44,359 bases of DNA, taken from positions 1 to 44,359 of the forward strand of contig JARVJS010000021.1 of assembly GCA_029776125.1 (NCBI GenBank), in the 5' to 3' direction. This document shows, piece after piece, positions 9,501 to 16,212 of the stretch; the first letter of the stretch is position 1; every line of letters starts with the position of its first letter. Source of the stretch: Nitrososphaeria archaeon. GTDB lineage: Archaea > Thermoproteota > Nitrososphaeria > JACIWG01. The position numbers and the translations under genes were made by a program. The notes under the pieces were generated by a model. That model was not told the DNA's origin. It did no database searches and saw only the letters and a list, made by a program, of their open reading frames with translations.

Positions 9501-9720
9501 CATAAGTAGATATAAATATCGCAATCGCTCCTAAAACAATAACTGATAAAAACAAGCCATTGTAGGAAGCACTGCTAAATATTAAGCCTATTCTTTTCCA
9601 GGCGTTTACTGCAGCATCATACCCACCATAAGTAACATACTCCCACGTATCTGCTAAAGCTGTAGCAGGTAAAAACAAAATTAGAAAGATAACTATTTTA
9701 AAATATTTTAATCTTGCCAT
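6511..9720 (-). CDS. traG: TraG, F-type mating-pair stabilisation/assembly protein
   Basis: A 1069-residue inner-membrane protein with the TraG N-terminal domain of F-type T4SS. Seen: a signal peptide (cleavage likely after TALA, residue 23), hydrophobic segments near 56-73 and 85-103 and a cluster around 360-480, then a long soluble C-terminal half without cysteines. Family knowledge: the N-terminal part acts with TraN and TraH in pilus assembly and mating-pair stabilisation, and the C-terminal part faces the periplasm and contributes to entry exclusion. F TraG is about 940 residues, so this one is longer. Start ATG has only a weak AAAGG two bases upstream. It follows traH by 18 bases, the usual traH-traG pairing. 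Confidence 0.85.
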   Translation of the reverse strand: MARLKYFKIVIFLILFLPATALADTWEYVTYGGYDAAVNAWKRIGLIFSSASYNGLFLSVIVLGAIAIFISTYVRILFGARTSAVSWSVPVLIGMVMYVTFISPKDTITIYDEKLNRGPYQVSNIPKIIAMSAGLLNKIEKGFIEIISTSSDPVSDYRLNSGATGWKLLEGVKGEEVLTPSQSATLKNFIKDCVFVELLRNGTPLSIDKIASGEQKYDYVISQSANPNIYTIVYPENSGAEGETKTCSEASSTVLTIMNTAASSTSNYVNSLCKSNGYTTPTAITNCKNLLSSVITSVWSSGTTNLFIAQKTMADIFQNVIINGSPNMAIASMATAQTQSQFIGLGIHANSWIPVLKESLTAVAISIAPVILLFVATPFVGRALSLTLGMFVWLALWGVIDAIIHSFGVDLAQQYSESLKTMGDDMGFVSMLGFPGYTGKIAATFGALRWSGLMLASVISGMLIKFGGTALAMLAGSIAGMPQSSGAAYGGSVLRNAHGVLQNEVMPTQTWASALVAAGGVSNLVSGLVQKQAGEMAGGASFGNRLGVSRIARATEGQLLSGAHGGEGALNAINQFGYETAVLSSQNHHARLIGHGSGYEDMGTAFKVGSAGAQSEIGTVQGKQIIADSLGQSLKEYAEFEAKGRILDQKMADRLNQRYNTDVFKTGMRLDYGTDGQGNFFIKATKSDPFVKENIDISGSGIRIEKTVNDLMVSGNRFTGSMNTIRSWDGKEFTSLQGTFTDSNGVTRYGNAYLDTNGNLVFFDSKSGINMQDSMRHSQMLTLSGEQLKPIVEQLRAAGPQFKNTADGIEKAMKEGRAVAFLIERDPTTGQIATIHAGTGGTFKQEDFRTNQKGWENITKAVSKGEFGSHNTYYHGSEDHHYGTRVNIGSELPYIVTTGDWRPLQEKYSDMWYNPMMGKQVAIKAADSVGIFGKFEQLTKDSAAIGHQLRTKNTLLKFLSAGGLDYQAYLKGERSAIEQVNANTLALGITKRYEQIQADRNLTIEQKNKLFAQELHALYKELEFYGGASTLQQLEMGANNPYKGQRIPEPKGYDPTTAGDAHGQVAPFR

Positions 9721-9738
9721 AGCCTTTTCTTTGAACTA

Positions 9739-11142
9739 TTACTTAAATGCCCTTGCAGCAATGCCTGCTCCAAACTTTTCAGATAGTTTTTTGTCAACAA
9801 TCTCTTCAAATTTTTGATAAATAGCTACAATCTCAACAACAGACTTAGCTTCGTTTAAACTTTGTAAATATACTGAATTCAAAGCTGAAAAACCTTCCTG
9901 CATTCTTGCTAAAAGTTCAGTCATTTTTGCTTTAATTGTATCTACATTACACGTGTCATTTGGGTTACTTGGATTGTTTGTTTTTTCTGCAGTTGCCTGT
10001 ATTGTCTCTAATACTTGTTTTAGATACATGTAAATATCAAGATACGCCTGATAAAGCATTCCCTTTGCTATCGGGTCTGCCATTACGGGTATAACTGTAG
10101 AGTCTCCTGTTACTGCTGCGTATCTTAATAGTTTATAAACAGGTAAAGGAGATGCCTGCATCAGTTTTTCTTCCTCTTGTGAATAACTGTCTGACTTACT
10201 TTTTATTCTATTAAAAGCATCAACCATAACGCTTGCTACTTTATTCGTTAAAGAATTTGCATTATCTTCAGTACACGAATCGTTATATCCTGTTTTTTTA
10301 AAAATTCTTCCTTCTTTAAAGGACTGAAAAACATTCTGAGTACAAGAGGGGGTGATACTTGGGTAATAAGAACTTGAACCAACCTTTATATAAAGGTCTC
10401 CAATCATTCCTCTTATAATCGGTGCTAATTCAGCTGGTTTGCCTGTTTTGTTTATTGCGTATAAAATTGCTCCACTACTTGAAGCCCCTGTGATAAAAGC
10501 TTGTAAATCTGATGAACATCCTTTTATTTGGTCATTAACACTTGGTTGAGATCCATCTATTGTTTCTACTTTGTCTCCTTTAGGTTTTATCGCATTCCAC
10601 AAATCCGTAATTCCTGTTGATTTTAACGCTGTTTCTGCAGCGTTAACAAACTGTGCCCCTGCAGTGTCATCTTTTATTGCTATTGTCGTAAAGGGTTTAA
10701 GAACTGAACATTCATTAAGCTGTAATTGGTTTAACAAATTGACAATTTTTTCTATGTCTTTAGTTTCAATACCTAACTGTGCACTTAGCGTATTTAACGC
10801 TATTTGAAAAGCTACTGCAGGTGCTGCCTGTATAAGCCTCTGAAATTTTTGAACAAGATAATCAAAATTGGTAAAACCAAAACCGCCAAAAAACATATCT
10901 ATACCACCACATCCTCCTTTAAGCCTTGGCAACTCTATGCTTAGCAAATAATCAGTAGAAGTTGGTATTCTTGCACTAAAAGAACCTGCTGTAAAGTATC
11001 CACGCTTCTGTCCTTCAAAATAGTTAGGAGATGTTGAAACTTTTTGGTCAAACCAATTATCAAGCCAACCACTGTAAACAAAGGGAGGAAAAACTAAAAA
11101 CATAGTAAGAACAATTACAAGCAAACCCCTAATTAATGCCAT
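9739..11142 (-). CDS. traH: TraH, F-type pilus assembly protein
   Basis: A 467-residue exported protein of the TraH family. Seen: a signal peptide ending near FVYSGW; the family signature GGCGGIDMFFGGFGF at about residue 78, followed by a helical segment with AFQIALNTLSAQLG; and scattered cysteines (NECS, GCSSD, PSCTQ, DSCTED, DTCNV) likely oxidised in the periplasm. TraH works at the outer membrane with TraF, TraU, TraW and TrbC in pilus extension/retraction and mating-pair stabilisation. Start ATG has GAGGTGA upstream. It is the first gene after the class B promoter 11188-11237, in whose transcript the leader contains half of a 36-base palindrome. Confidence 0.87.
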   Translation of the reverse strand: MALIRGLLVIVLTMFLVFPPFVYSGWLDNWFDQKVSTSPNYFEGQKRGYFTAGSFSARIPTSTDYLLSIELPRLKGGCGGIDMFFGGFGFTNFDYLVQKFQRLIQAAPAVAFQIALNTLSAQLGIETKDIEKIVNLLNQLQLNECSVLKPFTTIAIKDDTAGAQFVNAAETALKSTGITDLWNAIKPKGDKVETIDGSQPSVNDQIKGCSSDLQAFITGASSSGAILYAINKTGKPAELAPIIRGMIGDLYIKVGSSSYYPSITPSCTQNVFQSFKEGRIFKKTGYNDSCTEDNANSLTNKVASVMVDAFNRIKSKSDSYSQEEEKLMQASPLPVYKLLRYAAVTGDSTVIPVMADPIAKGMLYQAYLDIYMYLKQVLETIQATAEKTNNPSNPNDTCNVDTIKAKMTELLARMQEGFSALNSVYLQSLNEAKSVVEIVAIYQKFEEIVDKKLSEKFGAGIAARAFK

Positions 11143-11160
11143 GGCATCACCTCAAAAAAA

Positions 11161-11196
11161 TATATATAGAGAGATATGCATATCTCTCTATATATA
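11161..11196. repeat. 36-base perfect palindrome over the traH promoter/leader
   Basis: Positions 11161-11178 and 11179-11196 are exact inverted copies with no spacer, centred on ATGCAT. The right half includes the TATATATAG box of the traH promoter; the left half is a mirror copy of that box plus GAGAGA. It is either a two-fold operator or the source of a 5' leader hairpin in the traH mRNA. No GTACCC or -35 accompanies the mirrored box, so a divergent promoter is not supported. Confidence 0.75.
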
Positions 11197-11237
11197 GGGT
11201 ACCTCAGAGTATCCTTATTGGATAAGGACTTTTGAAA
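11188..11237 (-). promoter_or_regulatory. Class B promoter, traH-traG operon
   Basis: Core CTATATATAGGGTAC at 11188-11202, then CTCAGAG and TATCC. Instead of a TTGATA -35 box there is a palindrome TCCTTAT-TGG-ATAAGGA (11212-11228) followed by CTTTTGAAA. The palindrome at -35 suggests dependence on an activator. The upstream end abuts the stop codon of traV (11239). Confidence 0.72.
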
Positions 11238-11238
11238 A

Positions 11239-11682
11239 TCAATCTTGAGGCATGCTTGTTAGATTCTGCAGTATCCATTGTGGTTCTTCTACTAAAACAT
11301 AAACATACCTTGCAGAATAAAATTCTTTACCATTTTCTCCTTGGTAAGGGAGTATCATAACCCTTACAATTTTGGGTGGTGCTAAAATAGGAGATTTTGG
11401 ATCTTTAAGTAACTGTGATAACTTATTAAACAAAGCATCCTTGTATACGTCCTCTACAGGAGCAAAATCCTGTTTCAAAAGATCATTTCTTTCTGTTCTT
11501 TCGTTTAGTGTAATTTTGTAATTTTGTACCGACTCTTGATATGCTTGCTGAATTGGAACGCACTTGCCCTGCTCAGAAATAGGACAAGTAAAATTTTCGC
11601 TGTAAGGATTCATAGTTGAAGCACAACCAAAAGCTGTTAATGATGCCAATCCTAATAAAAACTTAGATATTTTTTTAACCAT
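11239..11682 (-). CDS. traV: TraV, outer-membrane lipoprotein of the T4SS core complex
   Basis: A 147-residue lipoprotein matching TraV. Seen: lipobox ending at Cys20 (TAFGC) and the strong TraV signature STMNPYSENFTCP directly after, with two further cysteines (TCP, KCV). Family knowledge: TraV, a VirB7 functional equivalent, anchors the TraB/TraK core complex to the outer membrane. Start ATG with GGAGG upstream, 15 bases after traB. It is the last gene of the traL operon; the traH promoter begins right after its stop codon. Confidence 0.88.
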   Translation of the reverse strand: MVKKISKFLLGLASLTAFGCASTMNPYSENFTCPISEQGKCVPIQQAYQESVQNYKITLNERTERNDLLKQDFAPVEDVYKDALFNKLSQLLKDPKSPILAPPKIVRVMILPYQGENGKEFYSARYVYVLVEEPQWILQNLTSMPQD

Positions 11683-11697
11683 TTTTCCTCCTCTTTT

Positions 11698-12900
11698 TTA
11701 GTCTTTGAAATGATATTCTCTGATTTCTAACTCTACTCCTTCACTAACAACTAAAGTTACAGTCCTTGTTGCCTGTATTTCTACAATAGGTATTGTCTGC
11801 TGTGCAAGTTCAAGATAAAATTTCTGTATGTTCTGTGCTGCCTGCTGTATTCCTGCACCAACTGCTGCTTGAGCAAGTTTTCCAGTATCTATTGTAGACA
11901 CAGTCCCTGAACCCGTTATATTGTATGTATATGCTTGAGTTCCTGCTACTTGACCAAGCCCACCAAAAAATCCTGCAATTAATGACCTTACAATATGAGA
12001 TCCCATTTTAGATACTACTCTTCCACGAAGTCCAATCTTACCATCATTGTCTACCACAAATCCTTTTATTTTTTGGTCAATTACTGCATTACCTTTTTTA
12101 TCAATACAACTTATTGACACCAGTCTTAGATGAGCCCTCTCGTCCGCCAAGTTGCCCAGTCCCTCTGCTATCACGAAGCACCCCTTGAGGTTTGCCTTCA
12201 CTTGATTTGGAAGCACTGCTGGTGCTTTTATCCTGAACAATGCCGGCATCGGGTTGTGATCCCCCTTTGACACTGCTGGTGCATCTAAGCCTGAAAGTAG
12301 GGTCGCCTCCATAAAAGAAGTTGGCAAATAATACTTTTTTTTTACTTCCTTCTTGTCTTGCTCCTGTTGTTTCTGTTGTATCTGTTGAGAAACCATTCCT
12401 ATTCCTCCTATTACCTCTACTTTCTCCTGCGGCGGAGCAGGTGGATAACCAGGTTGTCCTGCAGGCACAGGCGTTTGTCCTGCAGGCACAGGAGGAGGTG
12501 GAGTTGCAGGCATTTGTGCTTTTAATGCTTTTTCTTTCTCTTCTTTTTCTTTCTTAGCTTTTTCTTCTTCTGCCTTACGTTTTGCTTCTTCTTCAGCCCT
12601 TCGTTTTTCCTCTTGCATCTGTTTTATCTGTTCTTGTAATTCTCTTATTTGTTTCTGGCTCTCTGCATATTGAGTTTTTTGTAAAACTCCTGCATCAATT
12701 TTTATCTCTTCCTGTTTAGCTACTTCTTGCTTCTGAGAATCTACTTTTTTACCTGACCTTGAAAAATAATATCCAAACACAGATATAACAATTATCAAAA
12801 TAGCAACAATTGCAATTACTACTTTCCTTTTTTGTTGAGGTTCTAATTTATCAAACCATGCTTTACCTTTTTCCATTAAAACGTTCTTCTTTTTTTCCAC
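11698..12900 (-). CDS. traB: TraB, VirB10-like T4SS scaffold protein
   Basis: A 400-residue inner-membrane-anchored protein. Seen: one membrane segment (about 28-46), a charged coiled coil (about 70-130, QKQIRELQEQIKQMQEEK), a proline-rich spacer (about 130-158, repeated PAGQ), then the conserved C-terminal beta-barrel domain (GLDAPAVSKGDHNPMPALFRI, FVIAEGLGNLADERAHLRL, GKIGLRGRVVSKMGSHIVRS). VirB10/TraB proteins span the envelope and form the core channel with TraK and TraV. The start is GTG five bases after the traK stop, with GGGGG upstream. A stretch at about 12118-12312, encoding the start of the conserved domain, is visibly richer in G+C than its surroundings, which may mark recombination. 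Confidence 0.87.
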   Translation of the reverse strand: MEKKKNVLMEKGKAWFDKLEPQQKRKVVIAIVAILIIVISVFGYYFSRSGKKVDSQKQEVAKQEEIKIDAGVLQKTQYAESQKQIRELQEQIKQMQEEKRRAEEEAKRKAEEEKAKKEKEEKEKALKAQMPATPPPPVPAGQTPVPAGQPGYPPAPPQEKVEVIGGIGMVSQQIQQKQQEQDKKEVKKKYYLPTSFMEATLLSGLDAPAVSKGDHNPMPALFRIKAPAVLPNQVKANLKGCFVIAEGLGNLADERAHLRLVSISCIDKKGNAVIDQKIKGFVVDNDGKIGLRGRVVSKMGSHIVRSLIAGFFGGLGQVAGTQAYTYNITGSGTVSTIDTGKLAQAAVGAGIQQAAQNIQKFYLELAQQTIPIVEIQATRTVTLVVSEGVELEIREYHFKD

Positions 12901-12904
12901 TATA

Positions 12905-14308
12905 CTACCCCCTTGCTCTTTCTACAATTAAAAGTACGGCTCTTTCATTAAGATTTAATTTCAGTTTGTCCAAGCTAATTGCTAGAGGATTTTGGGTAAT
13001 TTCTTTCCTTAAAAAGTCCTTTTCTCTTATTTCAATCTCTGACTTTTTCCCGGTAACGTAAAAAAATCTTATAACTATTCCTTCCCCTTCAATAACATAT
13101 ATGCCCTTCTCTGTAATGTCTATGTCCCGATACAAAGAATAAGACAAATTTTTATTAATAAAAGTTGTCTCAGGTGGAATTTGCCCTGACATAAAAGCTT
13201 TTACATAATTAACAATTTTCTTTTCATAGGGCATTGAATTGTTTTTTTCTAAAATTTCTTTTATTTTTGATTCCTTATCCTCTAAGTAAACTGTTACCGA
13301 AGGAATTCTTTCAGGTATTCCTATTAAGTTGTAAACTTTATTGCCACAAACAATATACATGTCTACAGGAATTTTGGAATATATTTCTTTTTCTCCCATT
13401 CTTTTAATCACAAACTTTACAAAAGCATTTGTCCCGCTTATTTTAACCTGAACTCCCTTTTCCTCAGAGAAAACTACATCTTTTATGTCTGTTGAACAAA
13501 CTATCCTATTTATGTCTGATGAAGACATTTTTACTGCTGTCATCTTCTCTGGTGCTACTATATAACTGTTACTTGCTAATCCAAATGGTTGTTTATCTTC
13601 CACAACAACATTCTCTTGAAAAGTTTTATTTTCATAATCAGTGCTTACTTCAACTCCCTTTAACAACTGATCAATTGTAATTTCTTTCTTTGTTGTCTGT
13701 GCTTTATTCGTATCTTGCGACACGTTTTTAGTTTCTTTAATACTAGAAACACTAGGCACAAATCCAACTCCTGACATACCAAACACTTTGCTTTTCTGCT
13801 GAGCCTCTAGAGAGTTTACCTTTTTCTGAACGCTCTGTGGATTTATTGTCTCAGACATGTTTTTTACTTTCGGCTCATTTTTAACCTCTGCTTGTTTACC
13901 ACTACTAGAAACAACTCCAGAAGGACTTAATGGGCAAGCACCGCTTTGAACAACAGCAGGAGCACATGATCCAATAGAAGCACTGTTTGTTATTTTTTCT
14001 GATACAGGAATAACACTGTTGTTTTTATCTACTTTTGCCTGATTGTCAACAGCAACAAACATTGACATATGTACCCATCCTATAATTCCTGAAGAACTTT
14101 TTATTTTCATCCATCTCCCTGATTGCTCTATTTCCTCTACAATAATGTCTTTTTTTAGATAAGAAACGACTTGAGATGAAGCATCTGGTTCTTTTCTTAT
14201 TGTTACATTGCCTGTGGTTTTCCACAAATCGCCCGTCTTTGCGTAAACAAAACTCGTTGTAATACAAAAAATAAACAAACAAATTAAGATTAATCTTATT
14301 TTTCCCAT
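12905..14308 (-). CDS. traK: TraK (VirB9-like) with an extra N-terminal SH3 domain
   Basis: A 467-residue exported protein. Seen: a signal peptide (cleavage near FVYA, residue 23); a bacterial SH3 domain at about 28-85 (GNVTIRKEPDASSQVV, GRWMKIKS, GIIGWVHMSMF); a Ser/Thr/Lys-rich low-complexity linker to about 230; and the TraK domain at about 250-467 (SSDINRIVCSTDIKDVVF, GTNAFVKFVIK, DMYIVCGNKVYNLIGIP). TraK is the secretin-like outer-membrane core component of F-type systems, usually near 240 residues, so an SH3 module and linker have been added. The ATG at 14308 has AAGGAG seven bases upstream and starts right after the traE stop; an ATG at 14347 lies inside traE and lacks a ribosome site. 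Confidence 0.82.
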   Translation of the reverse strand: MGKIRLILICLFIFCITTSFVYAKTGDLWKTTGNVTIRKEPDASSQVVSYLKKDIIVEEIEQSGRWMKIKSSSGIIGWVHMSMFVAVDNQAKVDKNNSVIPVSEKITNSASIGSCAPAVVQSGACPLSPSGVVSSSGKQAEVKNEPKVKNMSETINPQSVQKKVNSLEAQQKSKVFGMSGVGFVPSVSSIKETKNVSQDTNKAQTTKKEITIDQLLKGVEVSTDYENKTFQENVVVEDKQPFGLASNSYIVAPEKMTAVKMSSSDINRIVCSTDIKDVVFSEEKGVQVKISGTNAFVKFVIKRMGEKEIYSKIPVDMYIVCGNKVYNLIGIPERIPSVTVYLEDKESKIKEILEKNNSMPYEKKIVNYVKAFMSGQIPPETTFINKNLSYSLYRDIDITEKGIYVIEGEGIVIRFFYVTGKKSEIEIREKDFLRKEITQNPLAISLDKLKLNLNERAVLLIVERARG

Positions 14309-14309
14309 T

Positions 14310-14876
14310 TTATTCTCCTTGTTTATATTCGTTGAATTCAACAACATAAAACATCCCGTTGTCTATTTTATATTTCAATATGTATCTTTTATTCTCGTTT
14401 GTAATAAACTGCTTGTCCTGAGTCCACTGATTTAGTAAACCAGTTGTTATAATCGTATTGTTTTTCTTATCTACTTTTATGCTTGTTATGTAATACGCTG
14501 ATGACACATTTCCTGTTTCTATTTTATCTGCTAAGGAATAAAAAACATCTTTGTAAGAAATAAACGTTGAAGGAGCTACCATCTTTAAAAAATCGTTAAA
14601 CTGAGCTCTTGCAACAGAAGGATTGTAGTTTAAAACAAGCATAGATACATACCTTACCATAGCTTTTAAATATTCATCCGATGCGTCTGAGCCTCCTACA
14701 TACATTTGTGTATTCATAGCAGGAGGAACAAGAATAACTTTCTGCTTGCCAATTAAACTGTAAGTAACTAAACCATTAACAACCAATAGCACGACAAGCA
14801 TTATTACTACAAATTTTAATAATCTTGCTCCATAAATGTAATTTGCCTTTTCCTCAAAATATTTTTTTATTTCCAT
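14310..14876 (-). CDS. traE: TraE, VirB8-like T4SS inner-membrane protein
   Basis: A 188-residue protein matching TraE/VirB8. Seen: a short cytoplasmic N-terminus, one membrane segment (about 22-44), then a periplasmic NTF2-like domain with VILVPPAMNTQMYVGGSDASDEYL, the typical TraE block, and a beta-rich end (NKRYILKYKIDNGMFYVVEF). It is an essential assembly component of the mating channel. Start ATG follows GGGAG; it overlaps the small upstream gene by 23 bases. The usual F order traA-traL-traE-traK-traB is preserved here apart from the inserted small gene and the separate promoter for traL. Confidence 0.87.
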   Translation of the reverse strand: MEIKKYFEEKANYIYGARLLKFVVIMLVVLLVVNGLVTYSLIGKQKVILVPPAMNTQMYVGGSDASDEYLKAMVRYVSMLVLNYNPSVARAQFNDFLKMVAPSTFISYKDVFYSLADKIETGNVSSAYYITSIKVDKKNNTIITTGLLNQWTQDKQFITNENKRYILKYKIDNGMFYVVEFNEYKQGE

Positions 14877-15033
14877 TTTTCAACTCCCTTTCTTTGAAGT
14901 ACTTTATTATATGTTCTATTACTTGCCCGTTATTTTTTATGTCTAAATTTAGTTTTATCAATAAATAGGCTTTAATTTTTTTAAGCTCTTTATAAATTTC
15001 AGAAGTTACCATTATGCTATGCCTTCTTTGCAT
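14854..15033 (-). CDS. Small ribbon-helix-helix-like protein between traL and traE
   Basis: A 59-residue frame with ATG at 15033 and GGAG six bases upstream. The pattern fits a ribbon-helix-helix DNA-binding protein: basic N-terminus MQRRHSIMVTS as the beta strand, helix EIYKELKKIKAYL, a turn with NNG, and helix QVIEHIIKYFKER. RHH proteins (Arc/CopG/MetJ, and TraY/TraM-like factors in conjugation) bind short inverted repeats as dimers. It sits inside the core T4SS operon and its end overlaps traE, so its translation is linked to traE. It is a candidate for binding the repeated GATAC-N6-GTACC dyads or an oriT, but that is inference; the fold call rests on pattern only. Confidence 0.65.
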   Translation of the reverse strand: MQRRHSIMVTSEIYKELKKIKAYLLIKLNLDIKNNGQVIEHIIKYFKERELKNGNKKIF

Positions 15034-15070
15034 TCTTTTTCTCCTTTGAATTCATTAATTACAAAAAAAA

Positions 15071-15337
15071 TTATTCATTAAAAGTTTTCTCAAAAAATAA
15101 AGGTGCACCTTTGAACCGAATTATCCCCAACTTATACAGGTAATGCTTTAAGAAGCCTCTTGGGTATTTCTTTTTGCCTTTAAAATACAAAAAAGGAATA
15201 AAGAATAGTAAAAACCAAAAAATATACCCAAAAGTTAGTGCGAAAAATAAAAGAACTATTATCATTGCAAATTCATCTGCATCCATAAATAAAACTTGAT
15301 GAGGTTTGTGTAGATATTGTGGTATTCTATACTTCAA
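15071..15337 (-). CDS. traL: TraL, VirB3-like T4SS membrane protein
   Basis: An 88-residue protein matching TraL. Seen: N-terminal IPQYLHKPHQVLFMDADEFAM, the TraL signature, then a hydrophobic hairpin (about 25-53), and the short C-terminal part YPRGFLKHYLYKLGI. TraL helps assemble the pilus at the inner membrane with TraC and TraE. The start is TTG with AGGAGG nine bases upstream, 34 bases below the class A promoter core at 15371. It is the first gene of the traL-rhh-traE-traK-traB-traV operon. Confidence 0.87.
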   Translation of the reverse strand: MKYRIPQYLHKPHQVLFMDADEFAMIIVLLFFALTFGYIFWFLLFFIPFLYFKGKKKYPRGFLKHYLYKLGIIRFKGAPLFFEKTFNE

Positions 15338-15370
15338 CTTTTACTGCCTCCTTGGTTATTTTCTACTCTT

Positions 15371-15398
15371 CTATACATAGGGTACATGGATGTATCAA
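15371..15398 (-). promoter_or_regulatory. Class A repeated promoter, traL operon
   Basis: CTATACATAGGGTAC, ATGGATG, TATCAA on the plus strand. This copy has one change in the TATATATAG box (coding strand TATGTATAG), and keeps the GATAC-N6-GTACC dyad and the TTGATA. It lies just after the hairpin that follows traA, giving the core complex genes an independent promoter. Confidence 0.72.
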
Positions 15399-15408
15399 AG
15401 TGAAACTT

Positions 15409-15435
15409 CTTAGAGGCGGAATACCCGCCTCTAAG
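15409..15435 (-). terminator. GC-rich hairpin after the traA pilin gene
   Basis: CTTAGAGGCGG (15409-15419) and CCGCCTCTAAG (15425-15435) form a perfect 11-base stem with a 5-base loop, three bases after the traA stop. On the coding strand it is followed by AAGTTTCACTTT, a poor T-run, so it may attenuate or act as a 3' stabiliser that keeps pilin mRNA abundant while limiting read-through. Confidence 0.75.
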
Positions 15436-15437
15436 CT

Positions 15438-15740
15438 TTAAAACAGTAAACCTAATGTTTCTGTAATTGCGTCAGCCTTAAGCAATGCCGCACCACCAAT
15501 AATTGCAGGAACCGCTGCCATAATTCTGCCGGTTATTGCAGAGACTGCTCCAAGAACTATTGCAGATGCCCCACACACGAAACCAATAGGTCCTTTAAGA
15601 ATTTTGTTTACTGCAATATCATAAACATCATAAGCAAAAGAACCTGAAGCAGGTGCAGTTACTGCATAAACAGCAGGAGCCAAAATCATAACCGCCCACA
15701 TAGCAATCATTGCCATGAAAAGAACCTTTGTCCTTTCCAT
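15438..15740 (-). CDS. traA: TraA, F-type conjugative pilin precursor
   Basis: A 100-residue prepilin: signal sequence ending in LAPAVYA (cleavage about residue 26) and a mature part of about 74 residues with two hydrophobic helices separated by a short basic turn (AITGR), the layout of TraA/VirB2/TrbC pilins. Signal peptidase cleavage and perhaps cyclisation by the S26 peptidase at 28090-28656 are plausible. The ATG at 15740 has GGAGGG six bases upstream. A TTG at 15812 preceded by AAGGAGGTGAT is in frame and would give 124 residues with a 50-residue leader, strikingly like the 51-residue leader of F TraA, so both starts deserve consideration. It has its own class B promoter (15853-15902) and a hairpin after the stop. 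Confidence 0.85.
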   Translation of the reverse strand: MERTKVLFMAMIAMWAVMILAPAVYAVTAPASGSFAYDVYDIAVNKILKGPIGFVCGASAIVLGAVSAITGRIMAAVPAIIGGAALLKADAITETLGLLF

Positions 15741-15852
15741 CTTAAACCCTCCTTTTTGTTTGGTTTTTAGTCTTATATACAACTTTTTTCTGCCACTAAG
15801 GCATTCTATCAACTATCTATCACCTCCTTTTTATGCTGAAATTTATATCTCT

Positions 15853-15902
15853 CTATATATAGGGTACTTTCAAGTATCCTTATTAGATAAGGACTTTTGA
15901 AA
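15853..15902 (-). promoter_or_regulatory. Class B promoter, traA pilin
   Basis: CTATATATAGGGTAC, TTTCAAG, TATCC, with palindrome TCCTTAT-TAG-ATAAGGA (15877-15893) and CTTTTGAAA distal. It is nearly identical to the copy in front of the type IV pilus secretin (39107-39158), including the TTTCAAG centre. A leader of about 100 bases separates it from the traA ATG. Confidence 0.75.
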
Positions 15903-15905
15903 AGG

Positions 15906-16193
15906 TTATTTTTTTATGTTTGAATTAATGAAATTTCTTAAAGCTTCCAGATATTCTTTTGAACTTACAGGGTTTGGATTTTTGTGTGAAGAACCTACTT
16001 CTGTTAATTTAGAAGGTTTGTGAACTGTTATTACAAAAGTTTCAGTGTAAGCGTATTTCACGAACTGGTCGCTATACTGATATGGTAAGAAATGGATATC
16101 TAAAAAAGCACCTTCTTGAGCATTAACAACGCATGTAGACGATATTAATAGAAAAACTAAAAATACTAAAAACTGTAAAAAAATTTTTTTCAT
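15906..16193 (-). CDS. Small secreted hypothetical protein
   Basis: A 95-residue protein with a clear signal peptide (cleavage near VVNAQ, residue 25) and a 70-residue mature part with no cysteine and no recognised domain. Start ATG has GGAGG upstream. It follows trbC in the same operon and ends immediately before the traA promoter. A periplasmic accessory role in pilus assembly is inferred only from position. Confidence 0.7.
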   Translation of the reverse strand: MKKIFLQFLVFLVFLLISSTCVVNAQEGAFLDIHFLPYQYSDQFVKYAYTETFVITVHKPSKLTEVGSSHKNPNPVSSKEYLEALRNFINSNIKK

Positions 16194-16212
16194 ATTTCCT
16201 CCTTATTGCTTT

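Noticed and set aside
12321..12557. Open frame on the plus strand opposite traB
   Set aside because: It lies over the coiled-coil and proline-rich part of traB, has low-complexity Leu/Val/Gln sequence and no ribosome site; a reading shadow.
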